Source: Beaufortia kweichowensis (Eukaryota; Chordata; Actinopteri; Cypriniformes; Gastromyzontidae). From it: 64,000 nt of DNA. The number at the start of each line of letters is the position of its first letter. Position 1 is the stretch's first letter. The stretch lies in NCBI GenBank assembly GCA_019155185.1, contig CM032811.1:5050215-5114214 (forward strand). Reading direction: 5' to 3'. Positions 25,291-37,181 of the stretch are shown one piece after another. The notes under the pieces were generated by a model. The model made no database searches. It was not told where the DNA came from and was given only the letters and a program-made list of their open reading frames with translations. A program made the translations under genes and the position numbers.

Positions 25291-25981
25291 ATAGCTGTGG
25301 TGGTATGATGTGTGTCTTATTGATCTATGTACTGTAAATAAACACATTGAAATTAGTTCAATAATTCACACTGTACCTATAGCTATGACCACAGTTCAGA
25401 TCCAAGTCTCTGAAATATTATTCTAAATGAGCTGAAGTTGAAAATGAAATGTCACTTTGCTTTCCACTTACCACTTCAATACTTACACAATGTTAAGGCT
25501 TCGACTTTTAAAACCACTGGAATACCATTTTCTTTCTCTAAACCAACTTTTGACACCAAGCCTTCCAATTGGAAGACAAGTGAAATCTAACATTTCCACA
25601 CTTAGTTAAATGTCATTTTTAAAGCTCAACACCTCACATAGAACCAAATGGGCCTTTAATGGGCTCCTATCATTATAGCATTATCGGTCGGTAAATGAAA
25701 TGTTAAGTGCTGTGTGACATTTTAGAAAGTCTCTATGTGTAGCGTAGCATTAAGGGACTGAAAGGCAAAGACAAGGGGTGGTTTTTACGATGACTGTGTT
25801 AAGTTCAATAGGGTCTTACATCTTTGGCATTGATGAATCTGAAAATGGACAAAGGTTGATTGAGTTTGTCAATATGGTTGGTTATTAACTAATGATCATT
25901 GGGTTTTTTGCACACTGGATGATCCACTTTAGTCGATCTTGATGTCTGATTCCTCGCTATGTTTTGTTAAGGAAAGTTTAA

Positions 25982-26339
25982 CCTGTTAAGTATCACTGTT
26001 TCACAGATGATAGACTCAAAAAATAAATATTTGACTAATTTTATAACAATAAACATAAACAAAAAAATTATTAAATAATGTTAATGTTAAAAATAAAAAT
26101 ATATATTTAATCTTTTACGTAAACTTACTGGGTCAAGGTTATCAAGGTTATATTTTTACATTATGGAGAATGATTTTATGTCAAAAAACAGTAAATCACA
26201 AAAAATGACTTTAGCTGGGTTTTCACAGGCACTAATGTAGTGGGTTTTCACTAATATCTAAAATGTAAAAAACTGTGGTTTGAATAGTGCATGTGTAATT
26301 TCATGTGTATGCTCGATATGTGCAGTGACAGTTAGCGGG
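25982..26339 (+). mobile_element. TTAA-flanked MITE, most complete copy (piggyBac-like?)
   Basis: TTAA stands on both sides (25978-25981 and 26340-26343). The left end CCTGTTAAGTATCACTG and the inverse of the right end CCCGCTAACTGTCACTG match at 13 of 17 positions. TTAA duplication with ends beginning CC is typical of the piggyBac superfamily, which is the basis for that inference. The 358-bp interior has no coding capacity. Part of the interior (about 26130-26235) recurs at 56765-56878. Confidence 0.7.
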
Positions 26340-29300
26340 TTAAAAAATCTTCATAGTTTTATCATGGAAGACTGAACAAACATCCAATCTTATCTGATGA
26401 AATGAAACTCTACGTGTTTGCATATTCCATGCACAATTGCCATCTCTGAGTAATGTGTAGATATTGTGTGCTCTGCATCTCATATTGATGTGCTCCCAGC
26501 TCACATGAAAGCACCGTGTTCTTAGACTGACCCAAAAATGTCTCGTCTTGTGTTTTGATATAGCAACAAGCTTGATGAACAAAGGCTAACGTTGTGTGAT
26601 GCAGCGTAAAAAAACGAAACCTTCGAGATTCCTCAAAGAGAATCACGTTCAGGTTTAGCTGTTTTCTATGCAGTAGCTGTGCCCTATTGTTTTCCAGAAT
26701 GTCTAATGTAATATTTAGCCTGATATGACTCTGCAAAGTGTCCAGATGTCACCACATTAGTTGTTGCCCAGTTTATCACCTGCACCTGGTGTGTAAGATC
26801 AGTTTTAACATCTGATCACTGCCCACCTGCAGTTGAGCACTTTCTAGGCCCATGAGAGCTGCTGGAAACTCCTTTCTGCAGTGGTGTAACAGCCCCAAAT
26901 CCCAGCAATAATCACAGCCTGTCCCGATAGTGACCGATCACAGATAGCTGTTGGAGAGGCTTAATTGTAGAGAGTGTGACTTCTGGCTTCTCCAAAAGTG
27001 TCGATGCCAAGATGAGCGCACCAGCTGCGGGACGGTCGCAGCCGTAGGGCCTGTCGCTCTTTCTCCATTTCCATCTTGTTTTTTCTCCTCTCATCAGATG
27101 GAGTGTTCAGATTATGTCAGAGCAGAAGTTGGACGTTCAACGTGTCTCGAGTATTGAGCGTACCGCCAAATGATTGTTCACAAGTAAGGTGCGAAGGCAT
27201 TTTTTCAGCTCCCGTCTTCCTTCCAAGAACAACAACACCAAATATATCCGAACGCACCGAGTGTGTGAACAATATTTTCCAACCACGCCCACATTTGCAC
27301 GCACTTATGACCTTGAAAATAACAGTCGCAATCTGCTCCGTTATCCCCCCGCTGCCGCCTTTTTCGATTTGGCTGCAATTTCACTCTGCAAGTTTTTATT
27401 TGTGAGTCATAAAAAGCTTTGGATAAAATCAATGCGACTGTAAAATGTGAATGCCGTTGCAGGCCCGCATCGTCAGACGGTTGTCAGAATGTTGGAGCCC
27501 AAAGGGATTGCTGGGATGTCAGTCAGACCAGTCATAAGCCTTACAGAGTTGTCCTTGCCGAGATAACATACATCTCTTTTCTTTTACTTAAGAGTGGAAT
27601 AAACCGTGTTGACGAAGTCGGAGGATCTTTGAAACCAACCATTTCATCATGTTGACTTCTTTAAGCTGTGGGAAAAAGAGCTTTGTCAGGCATTGGCATT
27701 TCACTGAGGTTGTGACAGATTGAAACTAACTCTGGGCATCTGGCAGGATTTCGAGTCTGTTTTTGGAAGTGTGGGTGCAGAGTTTTTGCCAGCCCATGTT
27801 GGCCTGCTTTGAATTGATAACAGTTGTCTGTAGGGTTATTCAAACCTTTGTGCACTTGTTTCTGTCAATGGATTTGGGATAATGTTGTAAGCTTGACACC
27901 ATTGTGTCAGAATAAGATGTAGCGTAAAGTCTCGGTGTAATTTAAAGGAAATAACACACCTCGAGACCGTTGTATTGAGCTCTCTCGGCGAATGCTTTCA
28001 CCTTTTCATTTGACCCCAGCGCGGAGACAAATTCAACCACTGAGGTAAATCTATTTCAGACTCTGTGTGGGTGAATCTTTCTTCCACACGATGTCTTTCT
28101 TCTCTTCTCCGTGTTTCTTTTAACACCCACATCACTATACGTTATCATTGTACGACTTGAATGGAAACTGCCAAGCGCTTTACAGTCTCTGCACTGTACC
28201 ATCAACCACGGTACAAACAGTGACTGGCAGCTTATCCTTACCTTTGTGATGTTCGTTTTATGAGTGTTTATGTGTTTGCCTTTTCCGTGAACAACAAGGG
28301 AACACACTTTTTTCCTCCATCCTTCCCTCTGTGTCTAAGAAAGATACGGCTGGTTAAAACATTGTCATCTTCTCTTCGGCTTTGATGGCTCTCGTCTCTT
28401 GATTCGTCAGGTTCTATCAGCAGGAGCATGTCCACACCTAATCACCTTTTCTGTTTTCTCTGTGCCAAACCACCCCCAGCCCCCCAGGCGTTTGCCATGT
28501 CCACAAAGCCTCTATTCATCCCAGATTCAGAAAGAATATCTAAGCAGTGTTGACTCTAGAAAGATGCTGTCTTGTAGCCTCAGACCTCATTGTTTGAAGA
28601 CGCATTGTTTTTTAACGTTAATGCACGTTTAAACAGCGCCGAAGATGATGCGATTGTCTTGCTTGACGTGTAAGTAAATCCATTTTCCTGATTTGACATG
28701 TCATTGTTTGCATGTAATAACAGCCCCAAAAGGACGGCAAACATTTCCGAACAGAATTCTCTGGCGGTGCTGCGTTCACGGAGACCAAAGCGCGAATGTC
28801 AGCACGCTTTTGTTTAAACAAAACCACGTCGGGACACCCAATACAATTTCACAGCACGATGTCCCAACGGAGTATTTGTTAATGTCTGAAGGCCTGCCGG
28901 GAAGCTGAAATGTCTGTAATGCTCTCGAGGTGTTAAAAATGAAGAGCTCAGTCTCTGCAGAATTTTTCCGAACAACAGACTACGAGCTGATTGTGCGTTT
29001 CATTTCGAGTGAGGTGATGAGTTTGAGGTGACCTTTCTGTTCATCATTCTCTCGGCTGAAGAATGGTCCTCTTGGAAATTGCGAACATAATGGATGAATG
29101 GCTACTTGTGGCAGACAGGTAGAAGGCGCCTTTTCACAAACAGAGTACAATCGTGGCCTGAAGCTAAAAATATTGTTTATTTTCTTTTTTTAACAAATGT
29201 GCAGTGCATAAACTTCAGAAAATGGTGAATGTCAACCTCAGGGGATCAAGCTACATTTTGTATGAGCTGTTGTAATGGAGTCGCTGTTTGCAAGTTTTAT

Positions 29301-29689
29301 TTTAAATAAATAAAATGAAACTCCACTTGGTAGAGGTTTGCTATTGTTTATATTGTGATTTGTTTTATAATTTGATTTGATTTTGTTTTATTTATGTTAA
29401 TTGTTGGTATGTAGTTATTGCCTAAAAAAAACGAAAAAAATAAAATATAGAAAAATGAATAGAAAAAAATAGAAAAAATGTTTATGATTTTTTTTTAGTA
29501 TGTCTTTCCAAAATGCCCTAAACCGGGTTAAAGTAATTGTTGTTTGTAATTTTGAGAATTTTTTGTAATGGCAATAACAGGGTTGTGTGTAAAATGTGGA
29601 ACGAACTAAATATATTTTTGGAAATTACTTATTAATTACTTTTATTAGAAAAAATTGTTTATTTTAATATTTTAATATTTATTTTTGAG

Positions 29690-29760
29690 TCTTAAACCTT
29701 TCCATCAGTATATAGTATGTCATGATTCAACTATGAGTTTTCCACTTGGTTAACTGTTAA
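29690..29760 (-). mobile_element. TTAA-flanked MITE family, fragment (inverted)
   Basis: Contains 'cctttccatcagtatatag', 'gtcatgattcaa' and 'ggttaactgttaa', matching the inverted copy at 12190-12384. Only the terminal part is kept. Confidence 0.45.
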
Positions 29761-29869
29761 ATAACCATTTAAAATGTTATTTCAAAAACAGATTATTATA
29801 ACCAATGCCGTTTACTTCATCAGTCATTTCCATGTGATTGATCACTAATGATACCTCTTTCCATCTTAG

Positions 29870-30022
29870 CGTTACGGGACAACCGGATTGAACTGGTTCG
29901 AGCCTCTTGGAGGGAGCTGACCATCAGCATCAGCGACGTCACGCTATCAGATGAAGGACAGTACACATGCTCGCTCTTTACCATGCCTGTCAAAACTTCC
30001 AAGGCCTTCCTCACAGTGCTGG
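29870..30022 (+). CDS. cadm2: cadm2 exon: end of Ig domain 1
   Basis: Acceptor CCATCTTAG, donor GTAAGA, both phase 1. The exon reads on from FFGDKK with ALRDNRIELVRASWRELT, then ISISDVTLSDEGQYTCSLF and TMPVKTSKAFLTVLG. The ALRDNRIELVRASW block and SLFTMPVKTSKA are diagnostic of CADM2. DEGQYTC carries the second Ig cysteine and the usual Asp and Tyr of the V-domain F strand, so the disulfide with MTC in exon 17168-17317 is preserved. This half of the domain includes the C'-C''-D-E-F-G strands that form the trans-dimer face in nectin-like proteins. Confidence 0.96.
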
Positions 30023-30371
30023 GTAAGACCAACTGTACCATCAGTCTGTGTCATCTTCATCAATCTGCATATGTAAGGTCAACACACTCTTCACTGATCT
30101 GGGGTCAGTCTGTTCTTTTACGGATTCTTGTTTTTTAATTGCACTTTGGTGGTGCAGGGACTGATGTACACAGTATAAGGGACACAGTATGAGTAAAAAT
30201 ATTAAATGAAGGATATATTAAAGGAATATTTGAGGTCCAAAACACATTAAGCTTTATGAAAAAACATCTGTAAACAGCATTTGTGTAAAGTGCGGCTCAT
30301 TTCTTAAAAATTAAAATTGATCTCTCAATCAGTTTTTCATTGTAATCCTGTTTCTCCGGGCCATAATTCAG
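30023..30371 (+). other. cadm2: cadm2 intron, 349 bp
   Basis: Short intron between Ig domain 1 and Ig domain 2. No other feature is seen in it. Confidence 0.85.
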
Positions 30372-30509
30372 GTGTCCCAGCAAAACCAGAAATCACAGGC
30401 CTATCGAGACCAGCAGCTGAAGGAGAGGACGTCACGCTGACATGCACCACATCTGGCAGCAAGCCTGCAGCTGACATCCGATGGTTCAGAAACGACAAGG
30501 AGGTGCAAG
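30372..30509 (+). CDS. cadm2: cadm2 exon: start of Ig domain 2
   Basis: Acceptor CATAATTCAG, donor GTAAAC, phase 1 at both ends. Encodes GVPAKPEITGLSRPAAEG, EDVTLTCTTSGSKPAADI and RWFRNDKEVQ. TSGSKPAADIRWF is nearly identical to mammalian CADM2 and carries the first cysteine and core tryptophan of a C1/I-type Ig domain. The exon is short because the domain is split, as in other CADM genes. Confidence 0.95.
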
Positions 30510-30779
30510 GTAAACAAATCCCCCCGGATCGCCCCGAGCTGATCGCGCGTGATGCACAGAAGCATGTTTGTGTCAGTATTCAAATGGTACATGGGAATGT
30601 GCTTAATGTGCTTCTTTATAGCAGCACCACAGTGTCACGTGTGCAGATTTATAAAACCGTACGTGGAGCACTTTAATGTTCACGATTAAAAACTCATTTG
30701 CTTCCCGTTTATGATCGTGAAACTTTGTCTCGGCAATGGACATTTTTTTTAATTGAAAAATTCTCTATTCTAAATCTAA

Positions 30780-30965
30780 TCATGACAAACTATATATTGA
30801 CTATATAAAGACTCAAGAATAGTATTTGACAAATTTTCATAACAATAAACATTACATTAATAAAAAAATTATGTTATTTATAACCATACATAAAATTAAA
30901 AAAATAATAATAAAAAATATTAATGTGTATGCTCAATATGTGCAGTGACAGTTAAATCAGTCTAT
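30780..30965 (+). mobile_element. TTAA-flanked MITE family, copy (degraded ends)
   Basis: Contains 'ctaatcatgacaaactatat', 'tatttgacaaattttcataa' and 'tatgtgcagtgacagtta', in the order of the complete copy at 25982-26339. The right terminus has lost the final GGG-TTAA. Confidence 0.5.
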
Positions 30966-31712
30966 AGTATGACACTGTAAAAATAAATGTTCACTTCATC
31001 CAAACCTTAACCAACATATAACCACAAAGATATTGAAATATGATTCAGCTGTCTCCGAAGACTGAGGTCTGCAAGTGTCAGACAGAGGTCTCACACGTCT
31101 GATGATTCGCTGGTAGCGATTGATGGTTAGACGCGTGTTCACGCAACCCATACTTAAAGGCGGGTGACGCGCCTGAACGTAGCATCAGTCAGGCCGCCTG
31201 TCACTCACTCCCATTCAAAAGAGATCTCAGTCTGTGATCTGTTCTCATGAGGAGAATCGGCTTTTCTTCTCGGGTCCAGTGCACAGACCCAAACAGAATA
31301 TGTAACACAGAGAGATGCTGCTCACTTTAGAAGAGTCAGAGAGATACGAATCCTCCCAGATCGGGTCTCGTTGATGGATTTGTGCTCGAGTTTCAGAAGT
31401 TCTGTCGGCAGTCCAAGATCTCAGACAAGCTTATTTAGCGAGGGACATAGCCAGCGCAATTTACTTTATCTAAAACTTACACACAGTATTTTCCTCTGGG
31501 CCAATCTTTAATTTGCTTATCGTGCTGTTTTGGTGAATCTGGTCTCTATGGTAGACTCTGGCTTTGGTGTTGTGCCAGACTTTGATGTTGTCTGAAGAAT
31601 GTGATTTAAAGAAGCACCACTCGCATTTCCTGCAGAAAATTTAATGTGATTTTGGTGTATAATTTCTAGTCTTCTCAAGGCATGCAAATAGCACATGGGC
31701 AGTTTCAGCGTT

Positions 31713-32050
31713 ATGGACGTGACATTTTCAGTCCAGACATAAAAAAGTATTAATCACATTTGAGTTAACATACTTTGTAGGATTTCTGTGAATTAAAATG
31801 CACAAACCAGAAGCAATAATACCCAACAAATGGAGAAGAGATGACTCTTTAAAGAACATAAAATAGTTCATTTACAGTATGATGAATATGGACTATTATG
31901 AATGTCACAATTCTAAAAAGCAATTTACCGTTTGTCTCACATGATTATTTAAACCAACAAATATTGACATCTGAGCTATCATTATGGCGAAAACCTTTAG
32001 TAAAAACATTTTTTCATGGTAAGGTTGACATTTGCATGGAATTGCCCAAC
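31713..32050 (+). repeat. dispersed repeat family R1, copy C
   Basis: Contains 'acgtgacattttcagtc', 'actttgtaggatttctgtgaa', 'aaccagaagcaataataccc', 'atggagaagagatgactc' and 'ggttgacatttgcatggaa', matching copies A and B. Confidence 0.7.
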
Positions 32051-32540
32051 TGTATTTAAATTGGCAGATATTCTGCCTACAATGAATTAATCCCATATAT
32101 GCATGTCTGCTAAGAAAAGCGTGTGATTGGTTTAGATACGGTGGCCGAGAAGTAAAAAACAAAACAACAAATCGCAAAACAAAAACAATCCAAAAACAAA
32201 ATAACAAATCCAAAAGAAAAAAATGATCAATATCAAAACAACAAACCATAAAACACAACAACAATTCCAGAAACAAAATACCAGGTCAGAAAACACTACG
32301 CCAAGTCAAAAACAAAATATAAGTTAGAAAACACAACAACAAATCACACAAAAAAAGGTGTAGGTACATTGGAATGGTTACTGCTGATTGGACAAAACTC
32401 GTGTCAATCAAGATATCCAGACATAAAAAGGAAATCATTTGTATTCTGTCTGCAGTTTTTGTTTGGTAGTTGGTCTGTATACACAGATCCCTGTGTGCTG
32501 TTCTTTAACAAAAGTGTTGTTGTGTTTCTGTATTATTGAG

Positions 32541-32672
32541 TCATGTACACTGGTAGAGCGTGATGCTAGCAACATCAATACTATGGGTTCTATTCCCATG
32601 ATAAACACAGACTTGATATAAAAGAAAGTTTCTTTGGATAATGCTTTTGATAATTGCCAAATGCATGAATTT
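32541..32672 (+). repeat. tRNA-derived SINE
   Basis: An A-box-like 'actggtagagcgtgatgc' is followed about 35 bp later by a B-box-like 'gggttctattcccatg', then a tail 'tttggataatgcttttgataattgccaaatgcatgaa' (imperfect). This order, a tRNA-like head with Pol III boxes followed by a LINE-related tail, defines a SINE. Confidence 0.7.
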
Positions 32673-32704
32673 GTGTGTTATTCATATCACATGCCTTGTT
32701 GTGC

Positions 32705-32910
32705 TAAACCTTTTTGGTTCCCTAAAGAACCTTTTTTCCACTACAAAGAACCTTTTGCCATACAGAAAGGTTTTTCAGATGTTGAAGGTTCTTTATGCAA
32801 CCATTCAGGCAAAAATTGTTATTCTATTACATCATAAAGCACCTTTATTTTTAAGAGTCTATAGTGTTTCTATAAAGAAATATAAAAGATTTTCCTTCAA
32901 AGATATCTGG
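32705..32910. repeat. 'ggttccctaaagaacc' repeat
   Basis: Clustered copies of 'aaagaaccttttt', 'acaaagaacctttt', 'aaggtttttcag' and 'gaaggttctttatg' form an imperfect foldback. It is a common low-copy-structure repeat of teleost introns and has no coding content. Confidence 0.5.
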
Positions 32911-33568
32911 TGCTTCTACCTTAAAAATGGGCATTTTGCGATGTTTCCTTACAGTTCAGCCCATCTTCAAAAGAGGTGATCAATCTTCCGGAAGCGTCGG
33001 ATGATAGCGTGCATGCAAAAGAGCGCATCAGCGCTGCAGGCTATGCAAAGAAAGTGTTTGATTGACACTAGTGTCTATATTTCTGGAAAGGATCAGGCCA
33101 CGCAGAGAGAGAGAGAGAGAGAACCGTACTTTCAGACGCCTGAGCGCTCATCGTGTCTAGCTTTCTGGACAGATATCACGCTGCACCATATTCCACAGCA
33201 ATTAGCATTCACACTTTTTTTAAATTAATCACCAGATGTTGTATATGAAATTACATACCAGGCTTTCCTCATATTGAGCACCAGCAGGGGATTGGATTCA
33301 TGCAGAAACTCATAAATCTTACACGTTTTTAATAAGAGCGTGTTATTTATTAGATCCTCTAACAAAAGTGTACTAGAAAGTTACCATGGGTGTTTTAGGC
33401 AAGGTACAATGATAAAATCAGGTTTTTAAACTTGTACCTTGGGGTAACATGTAAATACCATGCATAATATAATCTTTTAGTATTATGATATATGTAAAAA
33501 TACAAAGGTATGATCTTCGTCAGTATTAACTTTTTGTACAGTATTTACTTGCACAGTATTTTTTTTTT

Positions 33569-33990
33569 TTAAAGGTGACATGTCATAAAAATCTGACTTT
33601 TTAAGTGCTATAATCAGGTCTCATGCATCTACTAACCCAGAAAATTCAAAATATGACAACCCAGCAAGTCTTTTTCCGCGAGAAGAAACAAGAACTGGAG
33701 ATTGCATGCTCTTGGTGATGCCTCTTAATCTGAACATTTCGACCCTGCCATAGTAGGGAAATAAAACGAGAACGTCCCCTAGCCATAGTAGGGTATTGTT
33801 TCAACATACGCTTCAAGCTAATAACCAGTCAGAATAGACTCGGCCAGTTTGCAGAACACAGGAGATTGGGGCTGCAATAATGTAAAATATGAGAAAAATA
33901 ATTTCAGCAATAAAACACAAAAACCTATTCTAGTACACCTTAATAACAATATAAGGGCTTTGTAAAAGTACATAATATGACCCATTTAAA
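33569..33990. mobile_element. non-autonomous DNA element with 'tgacatgtcataaaaatctga' type end
   Basis: The left end 'aaaggtgacatgtcataaaa' and the right end 'cataatatgacccatttaaa' are imperfect inverses. 'Ctttttaagtgctataatca' follows the left end. A related end occurs near 44114-44150 ('aaagggtcgtattatgaa'). No transposase. Confidence 0.5.
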
Positions 33991-35424
33991 GAAAATGACA
34001 AATAAGGTATACAGTAAAATTTGTAATTGTTATGTAAACGTAAAATGACTTGGCATACTTATCTTTACAGGGGTAGAAGTCAAAAAATCATATCCAACAG
34101 AACAACTTATAAATCATTATTATAAACGTACCATTGTGAATCAGGGTAAGTTAAGAAGACCCTTTTGAACCCTTGTTTTTATGTACTTGCTCAATAACTA
34201 ATTTTGGTTTTGTAAACCCAAAAACTTTACAGATTGCAGCTTTAAAAACAATCTTGGTTTTGCTGTCAAAAACATATATTATTCCAAAAAATAGTCTTAT
34301 ACTTTTTTATCAAAAAGTAATAACTTGTACTGCCTCTGAAACGACTTTCAGTTTTGGCTGACATCATTCTGTTTCATTTATAAATGCATGACATTGCGGC
34401 AATAAAATGGGTTTTGAGAGCCAGAATTTGACTCTTGTTTGTTTGATAGCCAATCAATGGACCCACTATAAACCAACCAATCAAAGAGCACAATCTACCT
34501 TCTGCTAGATAAAATACATTAGAGCCAGAGAAGAACACATAAAATCAATGTTTTGAGTGGAAAACTAGGTGTTGGGTTGATTTGGATGACAAAAGCCAAG
34601 GACAGCAAATATAATGTGTGTGCATGATAGTGCTGACAGATAATTCTTCACTTTATCTCATCAGGTCATGCATGTGTAAGTTTAGTACGGTGCTTTGCAG
34701 GAGAAATCCTTCAGAGTGTCATTCTCACTTGGCTGTTTATTGTTGTATTGATCCAAGGCTTTCACAACACACAGACGTGGCTTTACATGGGATTGTTTCT
34801 GCTTGCAGATTCTCTTTTACTGCGTTGCTGTCCTCTGACAGACATTATAAGGATTCTCATAAGAATACTTCACAAGTTCGCAATAATGTTTTGTCCTTTT
34901 TGTCGTCAGCAGCTTTGCTTTGGAAATGTTTTGGGGTGTATTGAGTTATTTCTATGGGTGAAATGTTGATTTGTGTAACTGCAGGTTACCTTTGCTTTAA
35001 TCAGGGTCATGCACCATTCAGAGCCGATATGAAGATGCCTTTTAAATTAATTTCTGTTTCAGGGTATTAGTAATTTTATCACAAAAAACATGTCACTAAA
35101 TAATAAGCTCCTCCTACTGATACAAAATATTATTATTATTATATATTATTAAATATTATTATTATAAATAAATGTTAGCCACACCCACTCATTAGCATAT
35201 TACCGTAGACAGGGCATATAAAAATCTGTTGATATTTTATTCGTTCACAAAAGCTGCTGATGCTGTAGGTGTAGCTTTGAATAATGCATTTCTTCAGTAT
35301 GCATAACCCACAAACATCAGACATGGACATTTAATGTAAACTGCACAGTTATGAAATTCTTATCTAATGCATGCATGTGTATTTATTTATGTCTGATGGG
35401 TTTCCTGTGACTCTTCTGGGGCAG

Positions 35425-35586
35425 GTAAGAAGGAGGTCAATGCGACGGGCAGATCATTCACGGTCAGAAGTTCTGTTCATCTCAAGGTGGACAGGAAGGA
35501 TGATGGAGCCGCCTACACCTGTGTGGTGGACCACATCGCTCTGGGCTCCATGCCTTATCAGGTCACAGAGGTGCTGGAGGTTCACT
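35425..35586 (+). CDS. cadm2: cadm2 exon: end of Ig domain 2 (diverged; starts with GTAAGA)
   Basis: Acceptor GGGGCAG, donor GTAAGT, phase 1 both ends, 162 nt. Encodes GKKEVNATGRSFTVRSS, VHLKVDRKDDGAAYTCVV and DHIALGSMPYQVTEVLEVH. Shared with CADM2 are (R/K)xFTVxSS, VDRxDDGxA and the closing VLEVHY; YTC gives the second Ig cysteine. The first dozen residues and the F-G loop differ strongly from mammalian CADM2 (which has NRKTFTVSSTLDFRVDRSDDG), so this may be one of two teleost duplicates. The exon begins with GTAAGA directly after CAG, a donor-like sequence abutting the acceptor. Confidence 0.9.
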
Positions 35587-37090
35587 GTAAGTTATGGTTT
35601 TAGATGCGTTTCTCTGCAGGATGTGAATTATCTAAGTCTTAAGTGACTTCAACCTAAAGGTTGGAGGGTGTTAAAGTGCTTTTTTATACTGTAAATACAG
35701 TATATACATTTCAGTATCCACAAAAGTTGGTCAGAGACCTTAGGTAACCATGGCAACAGTACAGCGCTCAAGCTTTTTGTTAGTATCAGTATGGCAAATA
35801 TTGCCATTAATTGTAAAAAGCTGTATATTTATTATAGCATTACTATATACTACATTAACTAAACTACATTTGCATATATCCTGTTTTGAAAATAAAAGTA
35901 ATGTTTTGACAATTGTTCAGGTAATAGATTGCCAAGCATTTTTTCATCACATTACTGTGTGGCGTTACAAAGTCCACTGTTGAATGTCACATTGTATTGT
36001 CTATAAAGATTCTCTGGTACTCAGTTTATTGTAAAATGATTAGTAGAGTTATAGCCCAACACATTCATCTGACCAGAATATCTTTACTAGACGTCACATT
36101 ATATTGTGCAATAGTTTTTCAACCAAGTGAAGCAAGGCAATCGCCATATGTCCTGTCTGGGTCCTTTAACGTACAGTTTTATAACTATATTTGCTATTTA
36201 GGTGTACAAAATAAGGAGTTTTTAGTTTTTACTAGTTTGTACTTTGTGTCCAATTACAGTTCACTGTATAAAGGGGTCTTGTTAAAAAAAATGTTTTTTG
36301 AAGTGAATTAAGCTTAAAACAAGCAAAAATAACTGCCAATGGCATAAGAAAAATGAACTTGAATTACATATTTAATAAACAGCTAAAATTTAATCCAAGT
36401 TTATTTTTTACCCCATTGGCAGGTATTTGTGCTTGTTTTACTGTAAGCTAAATTCATGTAATTAGTTTATTTATCAAATGAAAATGTATCCTGATTCAAG
36501 AATGTTTAGATATTTGTACTGCAAAACAACACAAAACTACAGTGCAGTGTATGTTGAATAAGATCATTTACTGGATACGTTTTTATTTTGAGTTTTATTT
36601 AAATTGACAAAAATCTGATTCTGGACCAATAAGATTGCAAAACTGAAACCAATTGACCAAAAATTTCTCTTATCTAGGTAGTTAAACTAACAGTGATTAA
36701 ATCACTGAAGTTTACCAATTCACTGCACTGTTAGATGCTGGTAACGCTCTTAATTGACTGCAGGATCCTGCTGTAATTATGTAAACTGGGTCGTCCGCAT
36801 TGCTACTGGTAATCACCACATCGTGTCACATGCACGACTACTCAACTTCGTCGCCTCAGATCGCCTACCCTCATTGAAAAGAAATGATTTATGGTCGCCG
36901 TCAAATTGCCGTCAGTGTGAATTCCCCTGAAGAGGTAGAATTTATCCCATGTGGCTTTATCATGCCTGGCCTGGTTTGGACAAAGTGTGCTAAATTAGTA
37001 TTCAACAAAATTGCGATCATACCTATGTGCAATAGTGAAATCTGTTTCCATCTTTTGTTGGCTTTTCATTTCCGTTCCTTTCTTTTCCAG
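35587..37090 (+). other. cadm2: cadm2 intron, 1.5 kb
   Basis: AT-rich. Segment about 36780-36920 has 'gtgaattccccctgaa'-like and GC-richer sequence that may be a transposon remnant. No exon seen. Confidence 0.5.
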
Positions 37091-37181
37091 ATGCTCCTCA
37101 GGTAGAGATCGTGCACTCAGTAATAGTACCACAGGAAGGACAGTACTTCAAACTGGAGTGTGTATCCAAGGGCAACCCACT
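37091..37181 (+). CDS. cadm2: cadm2 exon: start of Ig domain 3
   Basis: Acceptor CTTTTCCAG, donor GTGAGT. Enters in phase 1 and leaves in phase 2. Encodes YAPQVEIVHSVIVPQEG, QYFKLECVSKGNP and the first two bases of a Leu. LECVSKGNPxPEP corresponds to LTCESKGKPLPEP of mammalian CADM2, giving the first cysteine of the membrane-proximal Ig domain. The phase 2 intron in the middle of Ig domain 3 is consistent with the next exon, which supplies the last base of the Leu codon. Confidence 0.92.

Larger units (their letters stand above)
30510..35424 (+). other. cadm2: cadm2 intron, 4.9 kb, splitting Ig domain 2
   Basis: No exon was recognised. It holds a TTAA-family remnant (30780-30965), repeat family R1 copy C (31713-32050), a tRNA-derived SINE (32541-32672), a 'ggttccctaaagaacc' repeat (32705-32910), a short GA run (33104-33123), and a TIR-type element (33569-33990). 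The rest is AT-rich. Confidence 0.6.

Noticed and set aside
32541..32672. tRNA gene
   Set aside because: A and B boxes are present but no cloverleaf or anticodon stem can be made and a retroposon tail follows, so it is a SINE.
36670..36682. Acceptor/donor pair TTATCTAG|GTAGTT as a recursive site
   Set aside because: Donor half is weak and the intron is short (1.5 kb), so recursive use is unlikely.
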